Origin: Naasia sp. SYSU D00057
GTDB lineage: Bacteria > Actinomycetota > Actinomycetes > Actinomycetales > Microbacteriaceae
Length of the DNA: 64,000 bases
Direction: 5' to 3'
NCBI RefSeq assembly: GCF_017916505.1
Contig: NZ_JAFMSZ010000005.1
Location: 62,001-126,000 of the forward strand
Under the pieces are notes generated by a model, which was not told the DNA's origin, ran no database searches, and saw nothing but the letters and a program-made list of their open reading frames with translations. A program made the position numbers and the translations under genes. Shown piece by piece: positions 63,937 through 64,000 of the stretch (position 1 is its first letter; the number at the start of each line of letters is the position of its first letter).

Positions 63937-64000
63937 GCGTCGCCGCCACCGAGGCCGAAGCGCCGGTCGCGGCGGAGCCGGCGCTGCGCCGTCCCCGCCG
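63933..64000 (+). CDS. Start of next gene, cut by right edge
   Basis: GTG 63933 overlaps the UbiA stop and opens a frame (MSVAATEAEAPVAAEPALRR) that runs to the right edge. Only 22 codons are visible, an Ala/Glu-rich N-terminus, so no function is assigned. In related pathways the DPPR synthase gene is followed by the DprE1/DprE2 epimerase or a membrane transferase. Confidence 0.5.
   Translation, partial: MSVAATEAEAPVAAEPALRRPR

Overview
The window is high-GC DNA from an actinobacterium, most likely Microbacteriaceae (genus not resolved). The evidence is the consistent gene set: an acyl-CoA carboxylase with a small epsilon subunit, an LpdA-type flavoprotein without its redox disulfide, a polyprenol-phosphate-mannose synthase, an LCP glycopolymer ligase and a decaprenyl-phosphate phosphoribosyltransferase. 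About thirteen genes also have a TANNNT -10 box only 6-7 nt from their start codon, which is the leaderless arrangement common in actinobacteria. No rRNA, tRNA, IS element, prophage or CRISPR array was seen.

Layout. 1-497: start of an AbiEi-like winged-helix protein that runs off the left edge. 658-4356: sdhCDAB on the minus strand, divergent from a GDP-mannose pyrophosphorylase. 5768-21142: a nucleoside uptake and salvage block. It holds two BMP-type binding lipoproteins, an RbsA-like ATPase, two permeases, cytidine deaminase, thymidine phosphorylase, an S-adenosylhomocysteine-hydrolase homologue with its own IclR regulator, adenosine deaminase, an orphan PTS IIB, a phosphopentomutase/phosphomannomutase and a purine nucleoside phosphorylase. 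21420-24813: LpdA and the biotin carboxylase subunit of acyl-CoA carboxylase. 24908-30313: a glycosyltransferase divergent from a two-kinase plus NarL-type regulator operon. 30320-32251: Maf and a TrmA/RlmCD-like methyltransferase. 32461-35475: a second regulator-kinase operon that ends in a kinase-like membrane protein. 35476-36513: a repeat-rich, gene-free kilobase with a candidate small RNA.

36514-42705: AccE, acyl-CoA carboxylase beta, dolichol-phosphate-mannose-type synthase, biotin ligase, a PH-domain protein, GtrA and PurK. 42732-52316: a catabolic block for hexuronates and aldarates (uronate dehydrogenase, IclR regulator, 5-dehydro-4-deoxyglucarate dehydratase, sugar ABC transporter, an unrecognised protein, an enolase-superfamily dehydratase and alpha-ketoglutarate semialdehyde dehydrogenase). 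This block lies between purK and purE. 52541-64000: PurE, LCP ligase, two SGNH lipoproteins, glycosyltransferases, a Wzm/Wzt-type glycan exporter, a large membrane protein, UbiA-type prenyltransferase and the first codons of one more gene.

Functional reading. The nucleoside block can import nucleosides, deaminate them, phosphorolyse them and feed pentose phosphate onward. Its hydrolase carries an HxExK motif in place of the adenine-recognising HxTxE motif, which suggests it uses a deaminated substrate (S-inosylhomocysteine). Its product, inosine, would be handled by the neighbouring phosphorylase and mutase. The uronate block forms a complete oxidative route to 2-oxoglutarate. Between genes there is a dispersed set of large nested hairpins, in at least two sequence families plus related forms, and these are the most distinctive non-coding structure in the window.
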